Part shown: one piece after another, positions 18,377 through 26,738 of the stretch | How the letters are laid out: each line of letters opens with the position of its first letter | Position numbering within the stretch: position 1 is the first letter of the stretch | Assembly (NCBI RefSeq): GCF_000744105.1 | Contig: NZ_JQLH01000001.1 | Location: 4,353,001-4,417,000 of the forward strand | DNA from: Maribacter forsetii DSM 18668 | GTDB taxonomy: Bacteria; Bacteroidota; Bacteroidia; Flavobacteriales; Flavobacteriaceae | DNA length: 64,000 bases | Direction: 5' to 3' | Program-made: the position numbers and the translations under genes | The notes under the pieces: generated by a model | The model's database searches: none | Seen by the model: only the letters and a program-made list of their open reading frames with translations | What the model was told of the DNA's origin: nothing

Positions 18377-18384
18377 TATTTTTG
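18377..18384 (+). promoter_or_regulatory. -7 element candidate for the TBDR at 18399
   Basis: TATTTTTG matches TAnnTTTG, only 14 bases upstream of the ATG, in the 26-base gap between two genes. Confidence 0.4.
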
Positions 18385-18398
18385 AGGTTTAACTACCT

Positions 18399-20486
18399 AT
18401 GAAAAGAATATACCCCTTATTACTATTTATATCATTTACCTCAAGTTTTTTTGCACAAAACACTATAAAAAACGACAGTGTTACCCAATTAAACGAAGTT
18501 ATTGTTGTAGATACGCTAACGGCTAAAAATGCTATTGGCATTATACCTTCACAAATTATTGGCGCTACTACGTTTGCCAATTATAGTCCTGTAGACTTCA
18601 TTAGCTCCATCAATCAAGTTTCCGGTCTTTATGCCTTATCTGGAGCACTGAATACCAATAGAATAACAATTAGAGGTGTTGGTTCTAGAACATTATACGG
18701 CACAGACAAGTTAAGACTTTACTACAACAACATTCCCATTACAAACGGAACAGGCTCGTCAACCATAGAAGCTTTTGATTTGGAAAACCTTACTTCAATT
18801 GAAGTAATTAAAGGACCCAAGGGAACAGGATTTGGAACTAATTTAGGCGGAGCAATTATCTTAAACACGAAACAAACAAGTAAACAATCTACCAAGTTTA
18901 CCAATAATACTACGGTAGGTTCTTACGGACTATTTAAAAACAGTTTAGGATTTACTCATTCAGAAGAAGATTTTTATATGACCTTTCAATATGGTCATAT
19001 GGAAATAGATGGTTACCGCGAAAACAATAGATTTGAACGTGACGGATTTCTTCTTAACACCATTTTCAAACTTTCAGAAAAAAGTGAAATTGGGCTTTTG
19101 GTAAATCATATTGATTACTCGGCTCAAATAGCCAGCTCTATAAGTCAAGAAGATTTTGATGAAGACCCTACTCAAGCCGCCTTTACTTGGAATGCAGCAA
19201 AAGGATACGAAGACAACAACTATAGCCTAATAGGACTTTCTCATACTTACTATGCTAATTCCAACTTAAAAAACACCACCAGCCTATTCTATACCTATTT
19301 AGACCATTATGAACCTGCACCGTTTAATATTTTAGATGAATACACCAATGGTTATGGTTTTAGAACCTTGTTCTCTGGCAACGTTGCTATTTTAGATAAT
19401 ACACTGGCATACACTTTTGGCGGCGAACTTTATAAGGATGAATATTCTTGGGGAACATTTGATAACCTATATCAAGAAAATAATGGAAATGGAAGCTTGC
19501 AAGGTGAAAGAATTTCTCAAAATAAAGAATTTAGAAACCAACTAAATGGTTTTGCTACAGCATCCTATTCTTTTACAGATAAACTTACAGCTCAATTAGG
19601 GTTAAATATCAATAAAACCCAGTACGATTTTAGAGATCTTTTCAACATAGGCGAAAGCAATACTAGTGCCAATAGGGATTTTACCACCCTTTTCTTACCA
19701 AGTTTAGATGTAAACTATGCTATTTCGCAAACAAACCAACTGTATGCAAATATTAGCCGCGGATTTTCAAACCCAAGCTTGGAAGAAACGTTAACCCCTA
19801 ATGGGGTTATCAATCCTGACATTCTTCAAGAGACAGGCACTAATTATGAATTAGGCATTATACATAAAAGCAAAGACAAAAAACTAAAGCTAGAAGTCGC
19901 TGCTTATATCATGCCCATTAAAAATCTTTTGGTTGCCAAACGTGTAGGAGACAACCAATATATAGGCAGAAACGCAGGTAAAACAAAACACCAAGGTATT
20001 GATTTTGATTGGAGCTACCGCATTAACCTAACCAATAAAATTATGTTTTCACCATTTATAAGTTACACTTATAGTAACCATAAATTCGTTGATTTCACAG
20101 ATGAAGAAGCCGATGAAGATTATTCTGAAAATTCTTTAACAGGTGTACCTAAAAACAAATTGAATTCAGGAATTCAAACTAATTTTGGAAATGGTTTGTT
20201 TGTAAATATCACCCACCAATTTGTAGATGAAATTCCTTTAACAGATGCAAATTCCCTTTACAGCGATTCCTTCAACTTATTACATATTAAGGCAGGTTAT
20301 AAAAAACAAATTACAGATAAATTACGTGTAGGTTTAGATTTTGGAATCAACAACCTCACGAATAAAAAGTACGCACAGTCTGTATTAATAAATGCTACAG
20401 GTTTTGGTGGAAATGCCCCAAGATATTTCTACCCTGGGAACAATATCAACTATTATGGTGGCGTAAAATTAAATTACACCCTTTAA
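18399..20486 (+). CDS. TonB-dependent receptor, FecA/siderophore-like type without carboxypeptidase domain
   Basis: A 695-residue outer-membrane receptor. After the signal peptide (FTSSFFAQ) comes a short TonB-box-like stretch (LNEVIVVD) and then directly the plug, with ITIRGVGSRTLYGTDKLRLYY and VIKGPKGTGFGTNLGGAI. The barrel ends in GGVKLNYTL. It lacks the carboxypeptidase-like extension of the other receptors here and has the length of iron-siderophore or metal receptors. A late GINNLTNKKYAQ segment is the usual penultimate-strand motif. The ligand is unknown; iron is the common guess. Convergent with glyS, separated by one base, with no terminator visible. Confidence 0.9.
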   Translation: MKRIYPLLLFISFTSSFFAQNTIKNDSVTQLNEVIVVDTLTAKNAIGIIPSQIIGATTFANYSPVDFISSINQVSGLYALSGALNTNRITIRGVGSRTLYGTDKLRLYYNNIPITNGTGSSTIEAFDLENLTSIEVIKGPKGTGFGTNLGGAIILNTKQTSKQSTKFTNNTTVGSYGLFKNSLGFTHSEEDFYMTFQYGHMEIDGYRENNRFERDGFLLNTIFKLSEKSEIGLLVNHIDYSAQIASSISQEDFDEDPTQAAFTWNAAKGYEDNNYSLIGLSHTYYANSNLKNTTSLFYTYLDHYEPAPFNILDEYTNGYGFRTLFSGNVAILDNTLAYTFGGELYKDEYSWGTFDNLYQENNGNGSLQGERISQNKEFRNQLNGFATASYSFTDKLTAQLGLNINKTQYDFRDLFNIGESNTSANRDFTTLFLPSLDVNYAISQTNQLYANISRGFSNPSLEETLTPNGVINPDILQETGTNYELGIIHKSKDKKLKLEVAAYIMPIKNLLVAKRVGDNQYIGRNAGKTKHQGIDFDWSYRINLTNKIMFSPFISYTYSNHKFVDFTDEEADEDYSENSLTGVPKNKLNSGIQTNFGNGLFVNITHQFVDEIPLTDANSLYSDSFNLLHIKAGYKKQITDKLRVGLDFGINNLTNKKYAQSVLINATGFGGNAPRYFYPGNNINYYGGVKLNYTL

Positions 20487-20487
20487 T

Positions 20488-22032
20488 CTATTCCATTTTC
20501 TTTAACCACGTTTTCATATCTACAGCATTATGAATGATACCATTCAACGCTGATATAGCAACACGCTCCTGCTCCATAGAATCTCTATGTCTAATAGTAA
20601 CAGTTTGATCTTCTAAAGTTTGGTGATCAACGGTAATACAGAATGGTGTACCATTAGCATCTTGTCTTCTATAACGTCTACCTACAGCATCTTTTTCATC
20701 ATAAATAACATTAAAATCCCACTTAAGGTCATCTATAATTTGATGCGAGATTTCTGGCAAACCATCCTTTTTAAGTAGAGGTAAAATAGCAGCTTTTACA
20801 GGTGCTAAAACAGCTGGTAGCTTAAGTACGGTTCTTGTTGTATTATTCTCCAATTCTTCTTCTTGAAGCGAGTTAGAGAATACTGCCAAAAACATTCTAT
20901 CTAAACCAATAGAAGTTTCTAATACGTAAGGAACATAGTTCTTATTTACTTCGTGATCAAAATACTGTAATTTCTTACCAGAAAATTTCTCATGACTACT
21001 TAAATCAAAATCTGTACGAGAATGAATTCCTTCTAATTCTTTGAACCCGAATGGAAAACGAAATTCTATATCTGCTGCTGCGTCTGCGTAATGCGCCAAT
21101 TTCTCATGGTCATGAAAGCGGTAGTTGTCCTGACCTAAACCAAGAGACAAGTGCCACTTCATTCTTTTTTCTTTCCAAACCTCATACCACTCTTTCTGTG
21201 TACCTGGCTGAATAAAGAATTGCATTTCCATCTGTTCAAATTCACGCATTCTAAATATGAACTGTCTTGCTACAATTTCATTTCTAAAAGCCTTACCGGT
21301 CTGGGCAATTCCGAAAGGAAGCTTCATGCGACCAGATTTCTGAACATTTAAGAAGTTTACAAAAATACCTTGTGCAGTTTCAGGTCTTAGATATAAATCC
21401 ATCGCACTTTCTGCATTAGCACCTAATTTGGTACCGAACATTAAATTGAACTGCTTAACATCTGTCCAGTTCTTAGAACCAGACATTGGGCATGCAATAT
21501 CCAATTCTTCAATAAGTGCTTTTACATCGGCTAAATCTTCATTCTGTAAAGATTTACCCAATCTGCTCAAGATTGTTTTTCCCTGTTCTTGATAATCAAC
21601 TACACGCTGATTGGTCTGTAGAAACTGTTCTTTATCAAAAGCATCTCCAAAACGTTTTGCCGCTTTTTTGACCTCTTTTTCAATTTTTGCATCAATTTTA
21701 GCGACATAGTCTTCAACTAAAACATCTGCTCTATATCTTTTTTTAGAATCTTTATTATCTATTAACGGATCATTAAAAGCATCTATATGTCCAGAAGCTT
21801 TCCATGTTAACGGGTGCATAAAAATTGCAGCATCTAACCCAACAATATTATCATTGAGCTGTACCATGGCTTTCCACCAATAGTCCCTTATATTTTTTTT
21901 AAGCTCAACACCATTTTGACCGTAATCATAAATAGCACTTAAACCATCATAAATTTCACTAGATTGGAATACATATCCGTATTCCTTTGCGTGAGAAATT
22001 ACACGCTTAAAATCGTCTTCTTGCTTTGCCAT
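20488..22032 (-). CDS. glyS: Glycine--tRNA ligase (single-chain class II)
   Basis: Charges tRNA-Gly. The 514-residue form is the alpha2 archaeal/eukaryal-type enzyme found in Bacteroidota, not the alpha2beta2 bacterial type. Motifs: motif 2 around FRNEIVARQFIFRMREFEQMEM-type residues near the middle, motif 3 GLDRMFLAVF, and an anticodon-binding domain near the C-terminus (VDHQTLEDQTVTIRHRD). The start ATG gives MAKQEDDFK. A -7-like TATTTTTG ends only 4 bases before the ATG, so the message could be nearly leaderless, or the element may be chance. Confidence 0.97.
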   Translation of the reverse strand: MAKQEDDFKRVISHAKEYGYVFQSSEIYDGLSAIYDYGQNGVELKKNIRDYWWKAMVQLNDNIVGLDAAIFMHPLTWKASGHIDAFNDPLIDNKDSKKRYRADVLVEDYVAKIDAKIEKEVKKAAKRFGDAFDKEQFLQTNQRVVDYQEQGKTILSRLGKSLQNEDLADVKALIEELDIACPMSGSKNWTDVKQFNLMFGTKLGANAESAMDLYLRPETAQGIFVNFLNVQKSGRMKLPFGIAQTGKAFRNEIVARQFIFRMREFEQMEMQFFIQPGTQKEWYEVWKEKRMKWHLSLGLGQDNYRFHDHEKLAHYADAAADIEFRFPFGFKELEGIHSRTDFDLSSHEKFSGKKLQYFDHEVNKNYVPYVLETSIGLDRMFLAVFSNSLQEEELENNTTRTVLKLPAVLAPVKAAILPLLKKDGLPEISHQIIDDLKWDFNVIYDEKDAVGRRYRRQDANGTPFCITVDHQTLEDQTVTIRHRDSMEQERVAISALNGIIHNAVDMKTWLKKME

Positions 22033-22036
22033 TGTA

Positions 22037-22044
22037 CAAAAATA
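22037..22044 (-). promoter_or_regulatory. -7-like element very close to the glyS start
   Basis: Minus strand TATTTTTG matches TAnnTTTG but ends 4 bases before the glyS ATG, which implies a leaderless or near-leaderless message. The upstream gene is only 37 bases away, so read-through is the alternative. Confidence 0.3.
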
Positions 22045-22069
22045 GGGTAATAGCCTAAAAAAATTATAA

Positions 22070-22969
22070 TTATTTCAATTGAAATTCTGAAGAAGTAATT
22101 AAACGCTCATCTTCAAATACATTTAATGTATAATATCCTTCCATCAACGAGCCTTCTGGTATGGTAATAGACTCACATAAAAACTGGTCTAGCCCAGTAA
22201 AGACAAACTCTACTCTTTTACTATAGACATTACCATTTACAGTAATTGTATTCGCATTATCTTCTACAATTTGTTTGTTAGGATCTAAAAATTGTAGATA
22301 AATTACTTTCTCGCTATTAGCCTCGCTTTCATCTGCCAAAACGGTTACACAACCTCTTAATTTTTCAATGATAGATGCTTTGTTCGTTTTAGTTGGTTTT
22401 GTACCACGAATTAATCTAAAACCACTACCCTCAGCATTAGCCATTTTCAAATAGCTCTTTGTTTTTAATTTCTGATTAAGTTCTAAAATTTTTCTTCTCT
22501 GCAGCGCTTCCGCCTCTGCCAAAGAATTACTATTTGCCCTTAGATTTTCAATTTGCTTACGAGACTCATCATACTTATCTGTAAGCAACATGTTATTATA
22601 ACGTAAGAAGTTGTTCTTTAGAAGTAAACTATCATTCTTAGATTCTAACCTACGTAATTCTGTTTTAAACTCTCTTAACTTTTGAACCGTAAAGTTTAAA
22701 CGCCCTACAGAATCTAAAAGCTCTTGTACTTTATACTTAGAATCTTGTAATTCAATTTCGTTCATTTCGCTTTTTGCAGATAACCGATCTACATCAGCTT
22801 TCATTATTGTTAGATCCCTTACCAAAATCTCTTTCTCTTGCTCCAAAAATTCTATTTGAGCATTTGACTGGGCATAACTATAGTAGAACGCAATTAACAA
22901 TGCTAACAGAACCGCAACAAATGCTGCTAGTATTATTTTATAATTGAATTTATTATCTTGACTGTCCAT
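22070..22969 (-). CDS. Membrane-anchored coiled-coil protein of unknown function
   Basis: A 299-residue protein with one N-terminal membrane segment (about 10-33, IILAAFVAVLLALLIAFYY). A long heptad-rich coiled coil follows at about 37-170 and a C-terminal beta-rich domain at about 180-299 with a LRGCVTVLADE segment. I recognise no catalytic motif. Flavobacterial relatives are, as I recall, sometimes labelled as chromosome-partitioning proteins, but there is no ATPase motif here and that label should not be used. The large coiled coil facing away from the membrane suggests an envelope scaffold. It starts divergently from comF and runs toward glyS. Confidence 0.65.
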   Translation of the reverse strand: MDSQDNKFNYKIILAAFVAVLLALLIAFYYSYAQSNAQIEFLEQEKEILVRDLTIMKADVDRLSAKSEMNEIELQDSKYKVQELLDSVGRLNFTVQKLREFKTELRRLESKNDSLLLKNNFLRYNNMLLTDKYDESRKQIENLRANSNSLAEAEALQRRKILELNQKLKTKSYLKMANAEGSGFRLIRGTKPTKTNKASIIEKLRGCVTVLADESEANSEKVIYLQFLDPNKQIVEDNANTITVNGNVYSKRVEFVFTGLDQFLCESITIPEGSLMEGYYTLNVFEDERLITSSEFQLK

Positions 22970-23009
22970 TTAAAAAGTAGGCTGTAGGTTATTTAATCTG
23001 TAAAATTTG

Positions 23010-23711
23010 ATGAAAAACAGAATTTCAAATATACTAAAGGATGTTACCAACATACTCTTACCTATATCATGTTTTGGATGTAATGCACGATTATACAGAG
23101 GAGAGGTTCTCATCTGTACATCTTGCCGACATCAATTACCGCTTACCGAGTATACTTTTAACGATGAAAATGCGGTTGACCGTATTTTTTATGGTCGAAT
23201 TAACATAAAAAAAGCAAATTCATTCTTATTCTTTACCGAAATTGGAATCGTAAAAAACCTCATACATTTTTTAAAATATAAGAACCAAGAAGGTATTGGG
23301 CAGTTTTTAGGCGATTGGCATGGTCAAATATTAAAGGAGCAAGGTCACTTACCAAAAATCGACTTTGTAATACCTGTTCCTTTACACAGAAAAAAACTTA
23401 AAAAGAGAGGTTATAACCAAGTGGCACTTTTTGCTAAGCAAATTGCTTTTCATATCAATGCCGAATACAATGATGATATCTTGTTGAAAACCGCTAATAC
23501 AAAAACGCAAACCAAAAAAAATAGAATAAGCAGATGGTATGACAATAGATCTTTATATGAAATTAAAAACGGAGAAACATTAGTTAACAAAACCATACTG
23601 TTAGTTGACGATGTAATCACCACCGGTGCTACTATGGAAATATGCGCTAACACTTTTAAAGATATTGAAGGTGTTGAGATTTATATCTCTAGTATGGCAG
23701 TTGTTCCATAG
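23010..23711 (+). CDS. comF: ComF-family phosphoribosyltransferase-like protein
   Basis: At 233 residues this is a ComF/GntX-type protein linked in other bacteria to natural transformation. An N-terminal zinc-ribbon-like CFGC and CTSC pair lies at about 17-40. A phosphoribosyltransferase domain follows with the PRPP loop ILLVDDVITTGAT at about 198-210. The RKKLKKRGYNQ segment is characteristic of ComF. The start is the ATG at 23010; a TTG directly before it in frame is not needed. Whether the enzyme domain is active is not known for the family. Confidence 0.9.
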   Translation: MKNRISNILKDVTNILLPISCFGCNARLYRGEVLICTSCRHQLPLTEYTFNDENAVDRIFYGRINIKKANSFLFFTEIGIVKNLIHFLKYKNQEGIGQFLGDWHGQILKEQGHLPKIDFVIPVPLHRKKLKKRGYNQVALFAKQIAFHINAEYNDDILLKTANTKTQTKKNRISRWYDNRSLYEIKNGETLVNKTILLVDDVITTGATMEICANTFKDIEGVEIYISSMAVVP

Positions 23712-23762
23712 AATTAGATTTCTATAAAATATGTTGTTACTTTGCGGTCGATAAGCACACTG

Positions 23763-25379
23763 ATGGGAAGAAAAATTCTAGGTTTTATATTTATTTTTGT
23801 GATTGTATTGGTTTCATACCAATGTGCACAACGAGGTACACCTACTGGCGGACCAAAAGATATTACCCCACCAGAATTAACTAGGGCTGAACCTCCTAAC
23901 CTAACCACTAACTTTACCGGACAAAAAATTAGATTCTATTTTGACGAATTAGTGAAATTAAAAGACATTCAAAAACAACTTATCATATCTCCTCCTTTAA
24001 AAAACACACCTGTACTTTCACCAATTGGTAATGCAAATAAATATGTGGAGATTACCATTAAAGATACACTTGAACCAAATACCACCTATACTTTTAATTT
24101 TGGACAAGGTATTGTTGACAACAACGAAGAAAATCCAAAATCCTTTTTTACCTATGTTTTCTCAACAGGCGATTATATAGATTCACTAGAGCTTTCTGGT
24201 GTTGTTAAAGATGCTTTCAATAAAAAAGCAGATGATTTTGTTAGCGTTATGCTTTATAAGATCGATAGCACTTATAATGACTCTACAGTTTACAAGAGAC
24301 CGCCTAACTATATAACAAACACACTAGATAGTGCTGTAATATTTAAGCTTAAAAATTTAAAGGAAGGTAAATACGCTTTATTTGGTATCAAAGATGCTTC
24401 TAGTGATAATTTATTTGACCAAAAAACAGATAAAATAGGCTTTGTAGAAGACACTATAAGTTTACCTACCGATTCAATTTATTTATTGAATCTTTTCAAG
24501 GAAGTGCAAGATTACGGTGTTGCAGTACCTAGTATGGAGGCAAGCAATAGAATAAGCTTTGGATATTATGGCAAAGGTGACGACATCAAAATCGAAACAA
24601 TTACCGAAATACCAGATACCGTTAGAACAAAAATTTTAAAAGAAAGAGAAAAAGACACCTTAAACTTTTGGTTTACACCATATGAGATGGACTCCTTACT
24701 TTTTACCATTACCAATGAAAATTTAAAAATCCAAGACACATTTAAGGTAAAGAACAGAAAAGTTGCGTTTGACTCTTTAAAAATTTCTATGAGTCAAAAT
24801 GGTAATATAGAAATGGATAAGCCCATACATCTCTTAAGCAATACTCCAATAGTGCGCTACGACAGTACCAAAATAAAATTAATGGACAAAGATTCTATTG
24901 AAGTTGCTTACAACTTAAAGCTAGACACTTTAGAAAACCTTATAAATTTTGAATTTAAAATCAATCCTGACCAAAGCTATAGAATGGAATTAGTACCAGG
25001 TGCCGTTACAGATTTTTTTGAAACCACAAACGACTCCGTAGCATATTCATTTAGAACTAAAAGTCTTGCTGATTATGGTAATCTAACCTTAAATTTAAAT
25101 GGCAACAATATTGTATACCCCATAATTGTACAATTAACCAATGAAAAGGGCGATTTGCAACGCGAAATTTACTCTAAAGAATCGCAAGCTTACGTTTTCG
25201 ATAATCTAAGTCCGGGCAAATACCAAGCACGCGTTATTTTTGACAAGAATGGAAATGGTGAATGGGATACCGGTAGCTTTTTAGAAAAAAGGCAACCTGA
25301 AAAAATTAGCTACTACCCAAATTTAATTGAATTACGAGCTAATTGGGAAAAAATTGAGACATTTAATTTGATAGATTAA
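23763..25379 (+). CDS. Ig-like-domain lipoprotein
   Basis: A 538-residue predicted lipoprotein with the lipid-attached Cys21 (VSYQC), followed by CAQRGTPTGGPKD, a sequence shared by flavobacterial lipoproteins of this type. An N-terminal Ig-like domain of the Big_5 kind covers about 35-145 (DITPPELTRAEPPN at its start, TYTFNFGQGIVDNNE). The rest is beta-rich and ends with a SpaA/carboxypeptidase-like module (LSPGKYQARVIFDKNGNGEWD). The start is ATG 23763; an earlier in-frame TTG (23742) lies in a -7-like TTACTTTG. Its 3' end overlaps the convergent nitrilase gene by 17 bases. Function is unknown. Confidence 0.8.
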   Translation: MGRKILGFIFIFVIVLVSYQCAQRGTPTGGPKDITPPELTRAEPPNLTTNFTGQKIRFYFDELVKLKDIQKQLIISPPLKNTPVLSPIGNANKYVEITIKDTLEPNTTYTFNFGQGIVDNNEENPKSFFTYVFSTGDYIDSLELSGVVKDAFNKKADDFVSVMLYKIDSTYNDSTVYKRPPNYITNTLDSAVIFKLKNLKEGKYALFGIKDASSDNLFDQKTDKIGFVEDTISLPTDSIYLLNLFKEVQDYGVAVPSMEASNRISFGYYGKGDDIKIETITEIPDTVRTKILKEREKDTLNFWFTPYEMDSLLFTITNENLKIQDTFKVKNRKVAFDSLKISMSQNGNIEMDKPIHLLSNTPIVRYDSTKIKLMDKDSIEVAYNLKLDTLENLINFEFKINPDQSYRMELVPGAVTDFFETTNDSVAYSFRTKSLADYGNLTLNLNGNNIVYPIIVQLTNEKGDLQREIYSKESQAYVFDNLSPGKYQARVIFDKNGNGEWDTGSFLEKRQPEKISYYPNLIELRANWEKIETFNLID

Positions 25380-26151
25380 ACTCATCTCTATCATTTAAAA
25401 AACGCAGCTTATTTTTAACAATATCAACTTCGTTTTTAAAAATTTCAACTACAGAAACCTCTTCTTTACCAGAAAGAATAACCAACTCTCCAAGAGGACC
25501 ATATACACTTGAATGCCCTGGATATTTATGCCCAACCTCATCTTCACCTATACGATTAACACCAATACAGTACACCATATTTTCAATAGCTCTTGCTTTC
25601 AAAAGTGCATCCCAAGCATTAATTCTTGGCGTTGGCCAATTTGCCGTATACAATAACACATCAAAATTTTCTGTATTTCTACTCCATACAGGAAAACGGA
25701 GGTCATAACACACCAAAGGGCAAATAGAAAAATTTTTATAATTTATTATTAACCTTTCTGTACCTGCCGTATATTCTTTATTCTCGCCTGCCAAAGTGAA
25801 AGTATGACGCTTATCATAAGTTTGATATTCTCCGTTTGGCTCTACAAAAAACAATCTATTATAGTTTTTGCCTTTATCACTAAATGCTATGCTACCAACA
25901 ACCGCACTATTTTTAGCAGCAGCCATTTTTTTCATCCATTCTAGAGTAATTATTCCTTCCCTTTTATCAATGTTTCTGGGTGACATCGTAAAACCGGTAG
26001 TAAACATTTCCGGTAACACTATAATATCCACAGAATCATTAATTTGTTCAATTTTGGAATTGAACATCTCTCTATTAGCTAAAGGGTTCTCCCAGTGCAA
26101 AGAAGATTGAATTAAGGCAATTTTCAGACTTTCATTTAGAATCTCATTCAT
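25363..26151 (-). CDS. Nitrilase-superfamily amidohydrolase, omega-amidase-like
   Basis: A 262-residue carbon-nitrogen hydrolase with the Glu-Lys-Cys triad in order: Glu48 in IVLPEMFTTGF, Lys in TYDKRHTF and Cys in PLVCYDLRFPVWSRN. The sequence around these sites resembles YafV/omega-amidase, which removes the amide from 2-oxoglutaramate or 2-oxosuccinamate as metabolite repair. It starts 3 bases after the ankyrin-repeat gene and is probably co-transcribed with it. The exact substrate is inferred from subfamily resemblance. Confidence 0.88.
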   Translation of the reverse strand: MNEILNESLKIALIQSSLHWENPLANREMFNSKIEQINDSVDIIVLPEMFTTGFTMSPRNIDKREGIITLEWMKKMAAAKNSAVVGSIAFSDKGKNYNRLFFVEPNGEYQTYDKRHTFTLAGENKEYTAGTERLIINYKNFSICPLVCYDLRFPVWSRNTENFDVLLYTANWPTPRINAWDALLKARAIENMVYCIGVNRIGEDEVGHKYPGHSSVYGPLGELVILSGKEEVSVVEIFKNEVDIVKNKLRFLNDRDEFNLSN

Positions 26152-26154
26152 ACT

Positions 26155-26619
26155 TTACTCCAACATATCAATAAAAGCACTTAGACCTTGTGTTTTAGCA
26201 TGATCAAATGCACTATTTCCTCTGTTATCCTTTATTGTTTTATCTGCACCGTTCGCTATTAACAATTTTGCAATCTCTAAACGATTAAATTGCGCAGCGT
26301 ATATGAGACACGTAGCGCCCATTGCATTACGTTCATTTAATTTCGCATTATTTTCAATCAACATTTTGGCTATGTCAGCATACCCTTTAAAACAAACGCC
26401 CATTAATGCAGTGTTACCAGATGCATCTACCGCATCTATTTTTGCCCCTTTATCAAGAAGTAGTATGGCAATATCCTTTTGGTCATAATATGTAGCCAAA
26501 ATTAATGGTGTAGAACCTCTAGCATCTTTGCTATTGACAAGCACAGGATTTTTTTCTAACATCGACTTCACTTCGTTAATGCTACCTTCCCTGATTACTT
26601 TAAAAAAAAACTCGTTCAT
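26155..26619 (-). CDS. Ankyrin-repeat protein
   Basis: A 154-residue protein made almost entirely of four ankyrin repeats. Recurring signatures are GSTPLILATYYDQKDIAILL, GNTALMGVCFKGYADIAKML and GATCLIYAAQFNRLEIAKLL, about 33 residues apart, with a final partial repeat. There is no signal peptide or membrane helix, so it is cytoplasmic. Such proteins bind other proteins; the partner is unknown. It is the first gene of a pair with the nitrilase. Confidence 0.9.
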   Translation of the reverse strand: MNEFFFKVIREGSINEVKSMLEKNPVLVNSKDARGSTPLILATYYDQKDIAILLLDKGAKIDAVDASGNTALMGVCFKGYADIAKMLIENNAKLNERNAMGATCLIYAAQFNRLEIAKLLIANGADKTIKDNRGNSAFDHAKTQGLSAFIDMLE

Positions 26620-26738
26620 AGTCTTGAAATTTTAAATATTTAAAAAAACAGAATTTGACAAGAAGTATTTTCTTACCATTCAACTATTTTTTCCTACTTT
26701 AAAGGAAATACGTACCTTTAATTTTAAATCAATAACTT